From Sphingorhabdus sp. EL138 (lineage in GTDB: Bacteria; Pseudomonadota; Alphaproteobacteria; Sphingomonadales; Sphingomonadaceae), in contig NZ_CAMDCK010000015.1 in NCBI RefSeq assembly GCF_945890115.1, forward strand, positions 1 to 64,000: a DNA stretch of 64,000 nt. The letters run 5' to 3'. The notes beneath the pieces are model-generated. The model was not told the origin of the DNA. It did not search any database and saw only the letters and a list, made by a program, of their open reading frames with translations. A program made the translations under genes and the position numbers. Position 1 is the stretch's first letter. The number at the start of each line of letters is the position of its first letter. Positions 7,883 through 16,307 of this stretch are shown piece after piece.

Positions 7883-8004
7883 TGCATGACTCCCCAATAG
7901 ACGGCGACCATAGCGACCACCGCAAGAACCAATGATATTGCCAGAACATAGCGCACGCCCATGCCGGTCTTTCCGGCCCGCGCGTCTTGTGTGTCTATCT
8001 TCAT
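7879..8004 (-). CDS. 41-residue single-pass membrane peptide, unknown function
   Basis: A short frame encodes a polar N-terminus (MKIDTQDARAGKTGMG) and one hydrophobic helix (YVLAISLVLAVVAMVAVYW). An AAGGAG ribosome-binding site lies 7 bases before the ATG. The stop overlaps the next gene's start by ATGA. A near-consensus EcfG-type promoter (8037-8061) lies just upstream. Together these make a real gene likely despite its size. The layout suggests a stress-induced membrane peptide; the function is unknown. Confidence 0.72.
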   Translation of the reverse strand: MKIDTQDARAGKTGMGVRYVLAISLVLAVVAMVAVYWGVMQ

Positions 8005-8036
8005 GAAGCGTCTCCTTATGTACATTGTACAAAGGT

Positions 8037-8061
8037 AACGCCTGAAGCGCTGCTTGGTTCA
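8037..8061 (-). promoter_or_regulatory. Near-consensus EcfG-type promoter of the small-gene pair
   Basis: Reading leftward, TGAAC (8061-8057; consensus GGAAC), 16 bases, CGTT (8040-8037). One mismatch overall. An odd palindrome, TGTACATTGTACA, lies between it and the ATG, near the expected transcript start. Confidence 0.6.
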
Positions 8062-8125
8062 ACCGGCGCGGCACCGAAAGATTGCAGACCGCACCCTCGT
8101 TAGTGCACAGACGATATCCACCGCC

Positions 8126-8186
8126 ACTTGCGCGGCAATAAAAAGGCCTCAGCACGCGAAGGTTAGATTTATGAGGTCCTGACCCT
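8126..8186 (-). repeat. End fragment of the TAGGGTCAGGACC repeat family, overlapping the cytochrome stop codon
   Basis: These roughly 60 bases resemble the right part of the element ending at 60064: the AAAAGGCCTCA segment, the CGCGAAGG segment and the GGTCCTGACCCT end are all shared, with small differences. The TAG stop of the leftward cytochrome gene (8187-8185) is formed by the end of the repeat. Confidence 0.6.
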
Positions 8187-8676
8187 AATTGGGCGTTTCG
8201 AGATATGCGATTAGGTCCGCACGCTTTTGCGCATCTGGCAGACCCGCGTAGATCATCTTCGTCTGTGGAATGACGCGCTGTGGCTTTTCCAGAAACTGGA
8301 ACAATTTTTCCTTGGTCCAGACGAAGCCGGCGCCCGCATTTGCCGCAGAATATGTAAATCCTGGAACTGTTCCAGCCGTGCGTCCGATAATATTATGCAA
8401 GGACGGGCCAATCTTGTTCACGCCAGCGTCGGTCACATGGCAGGTTCGGCATGCCGCGAATACCATCTTGCCATTGGCGGCATTGCCAGTGAAATTGGCA
8501 AAACTGGTGCCGTCAAGCGTGCTAACGTCAGTTGCAGCAAGGGGCCCTGCAGGTGCAGCTGGGGCAGATGCATCTGGCTGTACGGATGTATCCGTTTCGC
8601 CTTCCGAACCACCTGAGCATGCGGCAAGCATTACCGATAAAGCCACGAGGCCAGCTCTAGCTTTTGTGTTGACCAT
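8185..8676 (-). CDS. Class I cytochrome c, lipoprotein-anchored
   Basis: A c-type cytochrome of 163 residues from ATG 8676, chosen because GGGAGA lies just upstream. It has a signal peptide with lipobox LAAC, a short acidic/Ala-Pro linker, then a cytochrome c domain with the heme site CRTCH. GPSLHNIIGR and a later TKMIYAG segment supplying the axial Met fit the c2/c552 (mitochondrial-type) family. It probably carries electrons in the periplasm, tethered to the membrane, possibly towards the aa3 oxidase encoded at 31-36 kb. The stop codon lies in a repeat fragment. Confidence 0.92.
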   Translation of the reverse strand: MVNTKARAGLVALSVMLAACSGGSEGETDTSVQPDASAPAAPAGPLAATDVSTLDGTSFANFTGNAANGKMVFAACRTCHVTDAGVNKIGPSLHNIIGRTAGTVPGFTYSAANAGAGFVWTKEKLFQFLEKPQRVIPQTKMIYAGLPDAQKRADLIAYLETPN

Positions 8677-8787
8677 AAATTCTCCCATCGTGTCTTTATT
8701 GGCCACATAGCCAATGCCTTGCATCCGCAATTTCGTTGTAACTTTAGTCAACAACTACCCTCATGAAAAGGCCAATATGCAGTGATG

Positions 8788-10068
8788 TCAGGGCTTTTCG
8801 GTACGTTCATTTTCCGCGCCGCTTTCCATCAGCACCTTGTGCCTGAGGCGGTTTACCAAGAGGTAAATCAGCAACACTATGGGTAGGGTCACAGCGCCGA
8901 CAAACATCTCGCTGATTGACCCGCTTTTGGTCGCGGCCACGCCCTTTGTCATATAGGCAATGAGCCCAACGAGATAATAAGCAGCCGCAATAACCGACAA
9001 CCCTTCTACCAAGGTTTGCAGGCGAAACTGAAGCTGCGTTGAGCGCTCCATCGACCGCATCAGAACAAGGTTCTGTGCCTTTATTCGACTGTCAATGCGT
9101 ACATCGAGCGTGTGCATGACGCCAGAGACGCGCTCGGCAATATCGCTCAGGCGTTTCCGGAATACGGAACATGTCCGCGATGCCGGGACCAGCCGTCGTT
9201 CCGTAAAATCGGTAAGGCTTTGGAAATTCAATATCGGCTGGACATCCAGCGCGGAAAGCCTGTCCGCCGCGACTTCGGCATACGCTGCCGTTGCACTGAG
9301 CCGGAAACCCGTTGCCGAACGAATAAGTTCAAGCTCGGACGAAATGGCCGCGAGATCATTGAGCAAGATTTCATCATCTTCATCTGCCGAGGCAACGCGC
9401 CGGGCATGGTCCGACAAGCGATGCTCCAACTGGTCAAGCTGAGGTCCATATTGCTGCACCACCGGGAACCCAAGCAAGGCAAGGTTGCGGTAATTGCCCA
9501 GCTCTTGGACCCGCTGAATGATGCGGCCACGCTCGCCCTCTCCTACATCACCTGCGGTGATGAGCAATCGGCCATAGCCGTCGCCATGAATACTGAAATC
9601 GGACCAAAGCCGAATGCCTGCGTTGATATCGCAACAGACCATTTCATCGGTCGAAATGCCGATTGCGGACAATTCCGCATCAATATTTTCTGCGCTGGGC
9701 ACAATGCGTATTTGCGTCGCGCGCACAACGCCCCCGGGCCAATTTTCCAACCATTGAATATAATTATGACGAACGGGTTCAGGTGTTTTTTGCGGAAAAA
9801 TAAGCGTTAACGTGCTGGCTTCGGTGTGGCGTTCCCACAGGAAGTGAATGCCGCCGAGCGTATGCCCCGAACCATGCCGTGGCGCGAGGGCCCAGTCATC
9901 AAATTCGGGCCGCGCGTTTATCAGCCAACGATCCTCCGCATTACGTTCATCTTGTTCGATGAGGCGCACAACCTGATAAACGTCGCTATGCGCGGTAACG
10001 GGGGCGAAACGACGCAACCGCATTTCGTCAACGGCCCAGCGGCGCAAGGGATGCTCAGTAAAGCTCAT
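8788..10068 (-). CDS. DUF3422 family membrane protein
   Basis: A 426-residue protein of the DUF3422 family, found mainly in proteobacteria and of unknown function. The large N-terminal soluble part includes FTEHPLRRWAVDEMRLRRF and LTLIFPQK segments. Long helical regions follow, then two C-terminal membrane helices at about residues 345-365 and 378-400, and a charged tail. The arrangement resembles magnesium/metal channel-like helical bundles, but no transport function can be claimed from sequence. ATG 10068 is preferred over the earlier ATG at 10086 because family members begin near the FTEHPLR segment. Confidence 0.85.
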   Translation of the reverse strand: MSFTEHPLRRWAVDEMRLRRFAPVTAHSDVYQVVRLIEQDERNAEDRWLINARPEFDDWALAPRHGSGHTLGGIHFLWERHTEASTLTLIFPQKTPEPVRHNYIQWLENWPGGVVRATQIRIVPSAENIDAELSAIGISTDEMVCCDINAGIRLWSDFSIHGDGYGRLLITAGDVGEGERGRIIQRVQELGNYRNLALLGFPVVQQYGPQLDQLEHRLSDHARRVASADEDDEILLNDLAAISSELELIRSATGFRLSATAAYAEVAADRLSALDVQPILNFQSLTDFTERRLVPASRTCSVFRKRLSDIAERVSGVMHTLDVRIDSRIKAQNLVLMRSMERSTQLQFRLQTLVEGLSVIAAAYYLVGLIAYMTKGVAATKSGSISEMFVGAVTLPIVLLIYLLVNRLRHKVLMESGAENERTEKP

Positions 10069-10157
10069 AGCTGAATATTCGCACATATTTGCCGAAAGTC
10101 CATAGGCTTGGACTACGGCGTAAAATAATCGCCAAACGCGGTTTTGCGCACGCGATT

Positions 10158-11534
10158 TTAGCGCATGCTCAATAGCGCGTTACGTGCTGCTGCCACCGTG
10201 CGTGCGACATCATCCGCATTTGTATTCCAACCGCACACGCTGATCCGCATCACCCGCTCTCCGTTCCAACTGCCGCCACTTAGGAAGGCTTCGCCGCTGG
10301 CATTGATAGACGCGATGACGGCGTCGCTGATATTTGCGCCGTCTTTCGCATCGAAACGCAATAAGCCCTGATTCATGGTCGGACGCGCGATGCCTGTGGC
10401 ACCCTCAAGCTCTGAGATACCATCATAAATGGCCGCGGCATGATCGCAGCACCGTTCAATCATCGCGGCAAGGCCGTCACGGCCAAGCTCCATCAAAGCC
10501 GCCAGGGCAGGAATGGCTCGGGCGCGGCGCGACCATTCTGGCGTAAAGTCCATGGGGTCGCGCACCGGCCCGCCATTGGTCAGATAGGCAGCGGTCATAC
10601 GCATCGCAGCCATATGCGCACTGGTGTGGCGCGTGATCGCCATTCCACAGTCATACGGCGTGTTCAGCCATTTATGCCCGTCGGTGGCCCAACTGTCGGC
10701 CAGTTCTACCCCGGCAACCAAAGCGGACAGACGTGGGCTGGCATTCGCCCAAAGTCCAAAAGCGCCGTCCACATGCACCCATGCGCCAGCCGCATGGGCA
10801 ATTGGGCATAATGTCGCAAAATCGTCGCACGCGCCAATGTTGAGATCACCCGCGTTGAGAATGACGATCGTCGGTGCATCGGGCGTTTCGGCCAGCGCGG
10901 CGCGCAGAACGTCTGGCCCGACCAAACCGGGCCCGCCCCCATCCAGCGGCACAATACAATCGCTACCTAAACCCAAAAGGCGCAATGCTCTGGTCACCGA
11001 AGAATGGTGGTGGGCATTGGCGAGCACGCGGATCGCAGGCGCGCCTTGAAGCCCCTTCGCCTCAACATCCCACCCCTTTTGCGCCAGAACGCCGTGCCGC
11101 GCAGCAGCCAGCGCCGTCGCATGCGCCATCTGGCAGCCAGTGACAAAGGCGTAGCTGGCATCCGCCGGTAACCGCAAAGCGTCCAGCAGGAATCGGCCCG
11201 CGACCTCCTCAAGAACCGCGCCGGCGGGGCTAGTGGAGGCAAGTACCGCGTTTTGGTCCCATGCCGAGCACATAATGTCCGCCGCCAAAGCAGAAGGGAG
11301 CGCGCCGCCTTTCACCCAAGCAAAAAAGCGTCCGCCCGCATTGCCCGTCAGCCCGGGTTCAGCAGCCGCCGCAATGGCGCGCACCACATCATTCGCAGGC
11401 ATTCCGCGCGCGGGAAATTGCGCGGGCAAAGGCAAACGCATCTCGTCCGGCGTCCCGCGCGAGGCGACGGGCCGTGTGCCAAGTGAATTGAGAAAACGGC
11501 GGGCTTCGGCAAAAGCGATATCAAGTGTGTCCAT
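10158..11534 (-). CDS. PLP-dependent decarboxylase (group II, aspartate aminotransferase fold)
   Basis: A 458-residue enzyme of the aromatic-amino-acid/glutamate decarboxylase superfamily. The PLP lysine lies in TDGHKWLNTPYDCG. Upstream are the cofactor-binding segments VTGCQMAHATAL and HHSSV, and HVDGAFGLWA with the Asp that pairs with the pyridine nitrogen. Decarboxylation or an aldolase/aminotransferase-like side reaction of an L-amino acid is likely; the substrate cannot be read from the sequence. Neighbours give no pathway. Confident in the family, not in the reaction. Confidence 0.9.
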   Translation of the reverse strand: MDTLDIAFAEARRFLNSLGTRPVASRGTPDEMRLPLPAQFPARGMPANDVVRAIAAAAEPGLTGNAGGRFFAWVKGGALPSALAADIMCSAWDQNAVLASTSPAGAVLEEVAGRFLLDALRLPADASYAFVTGCQMAHATALAAARHGVLAQKGWDVEAKGLQGAPAIRVLANAHHHSSVTRALRLLGLGSDCIVPLDGGGPGLVGPDVLRAALAETPDAPTIVILNAGDLNIGACDDFATLCPIAHAAGAWVHVDGAFGLWANASPRLSALVAGVELADSWATDGHKWLNTPYDCGMAITRHTSAHMAAMRMTAAYLTNGGPVRDPMDFTPEWSRRARAIPALAALMELGRDGLAAMIERCCDHAAAIYDGISELEGATGIARPTMNQGLLRFDAKDGANISDAVIASINASGEAFLSGGSWNGERVMRISVCGWNTNADDVARTVAAARNALLSMR

Positions 11535-11610
11535 GACGCATCGGTAAAAGCTTTGTCAAAACGAGTCTATGTGGATGTTACTTGATGCATCCCCAACCGA
11601 GCGAGCCAGC

Positions 11611-12537
11611 TTACGGCAACGGAACGCTTGGGATTGTGGACGTCTCCGAATATTCATCTTCCGGCTCGGCGAAAAACACTTCCGAACCGACTGGCACGTC
11701 GGAGAGGTTGGCAAAGGCGCGGCTCTGCGCAATCGCTCTTCCAGGCGTTGCACTGATCACCGTTAGTCGGCGCGGTTCGATCGAGCGTTCACCTGACACC
11801 AGCACCGCTGCGCCCATGGGGATGATCGGCGGTCCGTAATTGAGCGCGATCGAACGTCCGTCGTTTGCGGTCACCCGTAAAGGCTCAAAATGAAACAGAA
11901 CCTGACGGGCGACGGCAAAGCCAATTTGTTCCTGAAGCTGCGAAAAGACCGTCCGTCCTGACTGTGAGCTCTGGAAGGTTGAACGGCTGGTTTCGACCGC
12001 AGTGTCGGTGTTGAACCGCTTGGTAAAGGATCCACCGTAGACAACGTTGCCCTTCGCGTTTTTCACTTGGTAGGTAACGCTTGCAAGGATATAGCCATTT
12101 GCTTCGGCGACACTCGCAGACCCATAGGACGTGCTTTCGTAGCCAATGTCAGTCAGGAACCCGTTGACGGTAAATGTGCCATCGCCCGGATTGAACGAGC
12201 CGGAGGATGCCAGCGCCGAAGCCATGGTGGAACGGATACGTGGAAAGTTCTGGGAGCAAATCTCGTTCAGTTCGGTGCCCCATTCGCGCAGATAGGCACT
12301 GCTGGCTTGGCTTGAGGAGCGCCGCGCGCCTGCCGCACCATAGGGATTGGCAACCACCGCACTTGATGCGCTTGAAGAACCCGTTGCAACGGCAATCTCG
12401 CGCTCCCACTCGGTGACGTAAAAGCGGCAGCTTTCCTCCGCCTTGAAATTGCCGACTGACAGCGACCCTGCCTCGGCGGCGGTTGTGCCTAACATGGCAG
12501 CAGCCACAAGGATGCCGTGGTGAAGAAAAATTCTCAT
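11611..12537 (-). CDS. Secreted CsgG/FlgT-like protein (paralogue A)
   Basis: A 308-residue protein with a signal peptide ending near AAEAGS. The middle part has the look of a CsgG/FlgT-like domain, with alternating beta strands such as VNGFLTDIGYES and LASVTYQVKN. The C-terminal segment contains IALNYGPPIIPMGAAVLV, similar to VLNYGSAFLPIGTYVKI in the next gene. That repeated LNYG...PxG pattern recalls the C-terminal domain of FlgT. The gene is followed by nothing in the same direction for about 1.5 kb. Function is unknown; an outer-membrane or cell-envelope role is inferred from fold similarity and from the penicillin-binding protein upstream. Confidence 0.75.
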   Translation of the reverse strand: MRIFLHHGILVAAAMLGTTAAEAGSLSVGNFKAEESCRFYVTEWEREIAVATGSSSASSAVVANPYGAAGARRSSSQASSAYLREWGTELNEICSQNFPRIRSTMASALASSGSFNPGDGTFTVNGFLTDIGYESTSYGSASVAEANGYILASVTYQVKNAKGNVVYGGSFTKRFNTDTAVETSRSTFQSSQSGRTVFSQLQEQIGFAVARQVLFHFEPLRVTANDGRSIALNYGPPIIPMGAAVLVSGERSIEPRRLTVISATPGRAIAQSRAFANLSDVPVGSEVFFAEPEDEYSETSTIPSVPLP

Positions 12538-12619
12538 GATCTACATCCCTTCGATTTGTCTGCGGGCCCCTGGTGTTCATCAATGCGGGCGAAGCCCCCG
12601 GCTATCCAACTCTTGCCCG

Positions 12620-13453
12620 CTATCGCGATGACCGTTTTTGGTTTTCATCGATCCGGGCAATCGAGCCGATGGGGACCGCGACCGGTTTTTTCCCCTCCAT
12701 CCTCGCGAGTGCTGCTTCCGCGTTAGCTTCCGAAACACGGGCGCGCCCAAGTTCAGAGCCAAAGCCGCCAAATTCGCCCGCCGTCGCAGGGCTAGATATC
12801 TTCACATAAGTGCCAATCGGAAGGAACGCGCTACCATAGTTCAAAACTATGGAACCGTCAGGCCGCACTGCCATAACCTTCATTGGGAAAACTTCAGCTG
12901 CAAACTTGAAAACAAGCTCGTTTGAAACTTCACTTGTGAGAACAGCCATGTCAACTAATTTGCAGCTTTTCTTGTAGCTTTTCGTGATCGGGGTCGCGTA
13001 AAGAAACTGGCCATTGCCATCTCTTACAGTAATGTTTACAATGATTGATACTGACTCAGTCCTACATGGCCCGGGATCGTAACCAAAAAGAACGATACCT
13101 GGTGTTTCCTCAACAGTTCTCGATGCAGCAGTGATCGAACCTTCGATTGCATAATCGACAGCTTCAAACTGCACGCTCGAATTGCTGGCATTGCGAGTTG
13201 TTTTTCCAGCACGACGGAGTTGCGCTTCTTCTTCGGCTGAAGAAAAATCCCGGGAGAAAACGCTAAATTTTTTGGTGTTCACCAGAGCAACTTGTAACTG
13301 TTCACGAAGCTGAAGGGCAATCCCGGAGTCTGTAGGATCCGTAAGCTTATACAAGGCCACTTTCGGCTGGCCCTGCGCCTGCGCTTCATCGCCCGCCTGC
13401 ATCGCCAGCAAAGCAGCCACGCCGAGGAAAATGCTAAAAAACCCTCGATTCAT
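12620..13453 (-). CDS. Secreted CsgG/FlgT-like protein (paralogue B)
   Basis: A 277-residue protein from ATG 13453, chosen for the GGGGGA ribosome-binding site 8 bases upstream. The signal peptide ends near AQAQ. The body resembles CsgG-type curli export or HfaB proteins: KVALYKLTDPTDSG, LREQLQVALVNTKKFSVFSRD, VDYAIEGSI. That is the fold in which a paralogous, ATP-free lipoprotein forms pores, but no lipobox Cys is present here. The C-terminal LNYG segment is shared with paralogue A, which starts 82 bases downstream. Likely a two-gene unit behind the penicillin-binding protein gene. Confidence 0.75.
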   Translation of the reverse strand: MNRGFFSIFLGVAALLAMQAGDEAQAQGQPKVALYKLTDPTDSGIALQLREQLQVALVNTKKFSVFSRDFSSAEEEAQLRRAGKTTRNASNSSVQFEAVDYAIEGSITAASRTVEETPGIVLFGYDPGPCRTESVSIIVNITVRDGNGQFLYATPITKSYKKSCKLVDMAVLTSEVSNELVFKFAAEVFPMKVMAVRPDGSIVLNYGSAFLPIGTYVKISSPATAGEFGGFGSELGRARVSEANAEAALARMEGKKPVAVPIGSIARIDENQKRSSR

Positions 13454-13561
13454 GCTCGATTCCCCCAATGTTTCAATCATGTGAAGCAATGACACGGTGT
13501 TCGCCCCCGAATCACTGCATGTTCATTAGCTAGATCGTTTAAGTTAGACGATTGATGAACG

Positions 13562-15805
13562 CTAGCAACTGTCATCGCCGCATTCGATCGTGAAATCTTC
13601 GTCCTCATCGCCGGAATTGCGTCGCGGACGGCGCGGCGGTTCGCGCGCTGGGGCTACCGGCCGAGGAGGCGTCCCGGCACGGCGCTGGGACGGCACCACG
13701 CGGATGCGGCTTCGCTCGGCCTCGCGCGCTGCGGGCGAACGATCCGGGCCGCCATCCTGCACAAACGACCCTGCCGCCGCTGCCGCCGATCCCGGCGCTT
13801 CGCGCGGCCCGGTCGTGCCAACCCGACTGGCACGCGAACCACCGGGCAGCCCCGCCTCACGCAGCAGGGCCGTGCGGCGCGACAGATCGATCTGCTGGCC
13901 ATCGTCGCCGCGCAACTTGCTCGGCACCAACGGAGCGCTCGTGCCGCTGGTCGCCGGGCCTGACGTTCCCGCGGCTCCGGGGCCAGTCTGGCCGGAGCTG
14001 CCCTTGCCTGCCCCGACGCGATCGGTCCCCGCCGCTGGCCGCATCAGACGATCAGCGGCCATCGCGCGCAGCATGAAGGCCTGCCACAGCCGCGCCGCCG
14101 CCTCACCGCCCGACATTCCATCAATGGCCGCTCCGCTATCATTGCCCAGCCACACCCCGACCACCAGTTCGCCGGCGTAACCGATAAACCATGCATCCCG
14201 GTTGTTCTGGGTGGTTCCGGTCTTGCCATAGGCTGGAACCGGAAGCTGCGCCGCCCGCCCAGTGCCATCGGTGATGACCCGCGCCAGCATTAACCGCATG
14301 TCGCGCAATGCCCTTGGATCAAGCGGTGCGGCGATGTCTTCGTCAACAAGGTAGCCACTTGTGGGCCCTGCTGACCGAGGAAGACCGATTGGGTCAATGC
14401 GCGCACGTCCGGCGGCGATAGCCGCGTAGGCTGCGGTCATTTGCAGCAATGATGCATCCGACGTGCCAAGCGCGAGTGACGAATTCATGTCCATCCGACT
14501 GCTGACGCCAAAAGCCCTCGCAGTATCAACCACCGCATTGGCCCCAACCTTTTCGAACAGACGCACGGCGGCGACATTACTCGAGGTGGCAAAGGCCTTG
14601 GCGAGGCTTATGGTATCGCCATAATTCCCGTTCACGTTTGTCGGCCGGTAATCACCTTGGGTTATCGGTGCATTGGATATGACCGTCTCTGGCCGCATAC
14701 CATTTTGCAGCGCAGTAAAGTAAGTGAACAGCTTGAACGTCGATCCGGGCTGGCGACGCCCGGATACGGCAATGTTAAACTGCTTGCGCGCATAGTCTCT
14801 GCCCCCGATCATGGCGACGACTTCGCCGTTGGGGCGCATCGCCACCAGCGCGGCATCAGCACCAAACGGAGACTGATACCGGACAACATCTTGTGCGGTT
14901 ATTTGCAGTTGGCCGTCCAAGGTGGTTCGGATCCGGTTCTCGACATAGCCTTGGCCGATGCGCGCCCGCGCCTCATCCATCACCCAGTCAGAAAAGTAGA
15001 AACCTGTTCGCAATGGCGGCTCAATTCTTATGTCCAGCTCTGCAATCTTCGGCAGGTTATCGGCACCATCAGGCAAATAGCCTGCATCTTGCATGGCTTT
15101 ACTGACACGTACTACGCGCGCACGTGCGCGTGCCTCGTTTCTGGTGGGATCATAGCGGCTTGGAGCCTGCACCAAACCCGCAAGCATTATTGCCTGCGGC
15201 AAGGTCAGTTTCTCCGGCTGCCGGTAGAAATAATGAAGCGACGCCGCTCTTAAGCCATAGGTGTTCTTGCCAAAGAGGACATTCGAAAGATAGCGTTCGA
15301 GTATCTGATCTTTTGTCAGCCAAGCCTCCAGCCAGAAGGCAATAGCGATTTCGCGCAGCTTGCGGGAGTAACCTGGATAGGGAGCCCCAGTTTCCGGATC
15401 GATCAGGTATACATTTTTTGCCAGCTGCTGGGTAATTGTGCTGCCGCCTTGTTGGCCGCCGCCGCTCACGTTGTTCAACAGGGCACGCCCGATTCCGACT
15501 GGATCGACGCCAAAATGATACTCGAAGCGCCTATCTTCTATGGCGTAGAATGCCTGCGCTACGTATGGCGGCAAATCCTCAACCGCCACAGGAGCACGCA
15601 TTCGGGGACCAGCAGCCGCAAACGGCACACCTTCACGGGTCAGTAAAACGATACGCGCAGGCACCAATGGTAAGGCTGATTTGTCTACCGGGATGTTCCA
15701 CCAAAGCCATGCTGTGACAAAAGAAACAACCAACAGAAATGTAACACTGAAGATCAGAAGCGAACGTCTGATAAGGCCGGGAACCTTCAGGTAAAAGTTT
15801 TTCAT
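13562..15805 (-). CDS. Class A penicillin-binding protein (PBP1A-type transglycosylase/transpeptidase)
   Basis: A bifunctional peptidoglycan synthase of about 747 residues. One N-terminal membrane anchor is followed by a GT51 transglycosylase domain with EDRRFEYHFGVDP and GGSTITQQLAKNVYL. The transpeptidase has SxxK in PGSTFKLFT, SxN in TSSNVAAV and KTG in YGKTGTTQNNRDAW. The C-terminal 150 residues or so are a Gly/Ser/Pro/Arg-rich disordered tail ending in an acidic segment with two Cys. That tail is GC-rich compared with the neighbours. ATG 15805 follows GGGG at good spacing; 15823 is an alternative start. The two CsgG/FlgT-like genes follow about 100 bases later on the same strand. Confidence 0.92.
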   Translation of the reverse strand: MKNFYLKVPGLIRRSLLIFSVTFLLVVSFVTAWLWWNIPVDKSALPLVPARIVLLTREGVPFAAAGPRMRAPVAVEDLPPYVAQAFYAIEDRRFEYHFGVDPVGIGRALLNNVSGGGQQGGSTITQQLAKNVYLIDPETGAPYPGYSRKLREIAIAFWLEAWLTKDQILERYLSNVLFGKNTYGLRAASLHYFYRQPEKLTLPQAIMLAGLVQAPSRYDPTRNEARARARVVRVSKAMQDAGYLPDGADNLPKIAELDIRIEPPLRTGFYFSDWVMDEARARIGQGYVENRIRTTLDGQLQITAQDVVRYQSPFGADAALVAMRPNGEVVAMIGGRDYARKQFNIAVSGRRQPGSTFKLFTYFTALQNGMRPETVISNAPITQGDYRPTNVNGNYGDTISLAKAFATSSNVAAVRLFEKVGANAVVDTARAFGVSSRMDMNSSLALGTSDASLLQMTAAYAAIAAGRARIDPIGLPRSAGPTSGYLVDEDIAAPLDPRALRDMRLMLARVITDGTGRAAQLPVPAYGKTGTTQNNRDAWFIGYAGELVVGVWLGNDSGAAIDGMSGGEAAARLWQAFMLRAMAADRLMRPAAGTDRVGAGKGSSGQTGPGAAGTSGPATSGTSAPLVPSKLRGDDGQQIDLSRRTALLREAGLPGGSRASRVGTTGPREAPGSAAAAAGSFVQDGGPDRSPAAREAERSRIRVVPSQRRAGTPPRPVAPAREPPRRPRRNSGDEDEDFTIECGDDSC

Positions 15806-15900
15806 CAAATTACCCCGGCCCATGGCTCTACGAATCGTCTCTCGGAAGTTTTAGTCTGCGCTTGTTGTTGCTTCACTTTATTTTGTAAAAAATACAATAT

Positions 15901-16154
15901 GGTGACAGGTAATTACGGTGTAATTACGCCAACAGGTGCGTCATCCCCGAAATAGCTTTGCTTTGCGTCCACCTTTGTCTTGATGCGTAACATAATGCGA
16001 AGTCCCCCGGATCAACTGTGACAAAACACGCAGGATAATAACGGAATTACGGTGACAGGTGCACCTTCCCCGAAATAGCTTTGCTTTGCGTCTGTCTTTG
16101 TTTGGCTGCGTAACATGATGCGAAGTCCCCCAGATCAAATGTCAAGAAAACACG
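15901..16154. repeat. Tandem 123-bp direct repeat, two diverged copies
   Basis: Two copies of about 100 bases (15932-16030 and 16055-16154) share long blocks: CCCCGAAATAGCTTTGCTT, GCGTAACAT-ATGCGAAGTC and CCCC-GATCAA. The period is 123 bases. Fragments of the joining piece (GGTGACAGGT, AATTACGGTG) recur at the left edge. A 65-codon leftward frame (15941-16138) spans both copies only because the period is a multiple of three; it has no start signal and I do not consider it a gene. The rest of the 15806-16307 gap holds no gene I can support. The repeat may be a relic of a mobile element next to tRNA-Cys. Confidence 0.8.
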
Positions 16155-16307
16155 TTCGATAAGAGCAGGTTAACGAGATTTCGATATATGTCAATTTGGG
16201 GGTTAATGCACTTAACACCGCAACTCAGGCGCGATGTGAAACGCGCAGAAATTAGGAAGGGCCCTTTAGGTCCGTGCCCAGATGCCGCGGTATAGGGACA
16301 ATATGGT

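Noticed and set aside
7883-8155. N-terminal extension of the 58-residue protein upstream of 7882
   Set aside because: It runs out of frame through the 41-residue gene with its good ribosome-binding site and ATGA overlap, and the extension looks like random coding.
6307-8185. A composite transposon bounded by the two repeat ends around the stress genes
   Set aside because: No transposase, and the left match is only 15 bases; kept as a low-interest finding rather than a mobile-element call.
13590-14180. Plus-strand open frame of 196 codons opposite the PBP tail
   Set aside because: A GC-rich shadow frame of Arg/Pro/Ala content, opposite a clear PBP gene.
15941-16138. Leftward 65-codon frame across the tandem repeat, encoding two similar peptides
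   Set aside because: The similarity is just the DNA repeat, whose period (123) is divisible by three; there is no ribosome-binding site and no conserved protein features.
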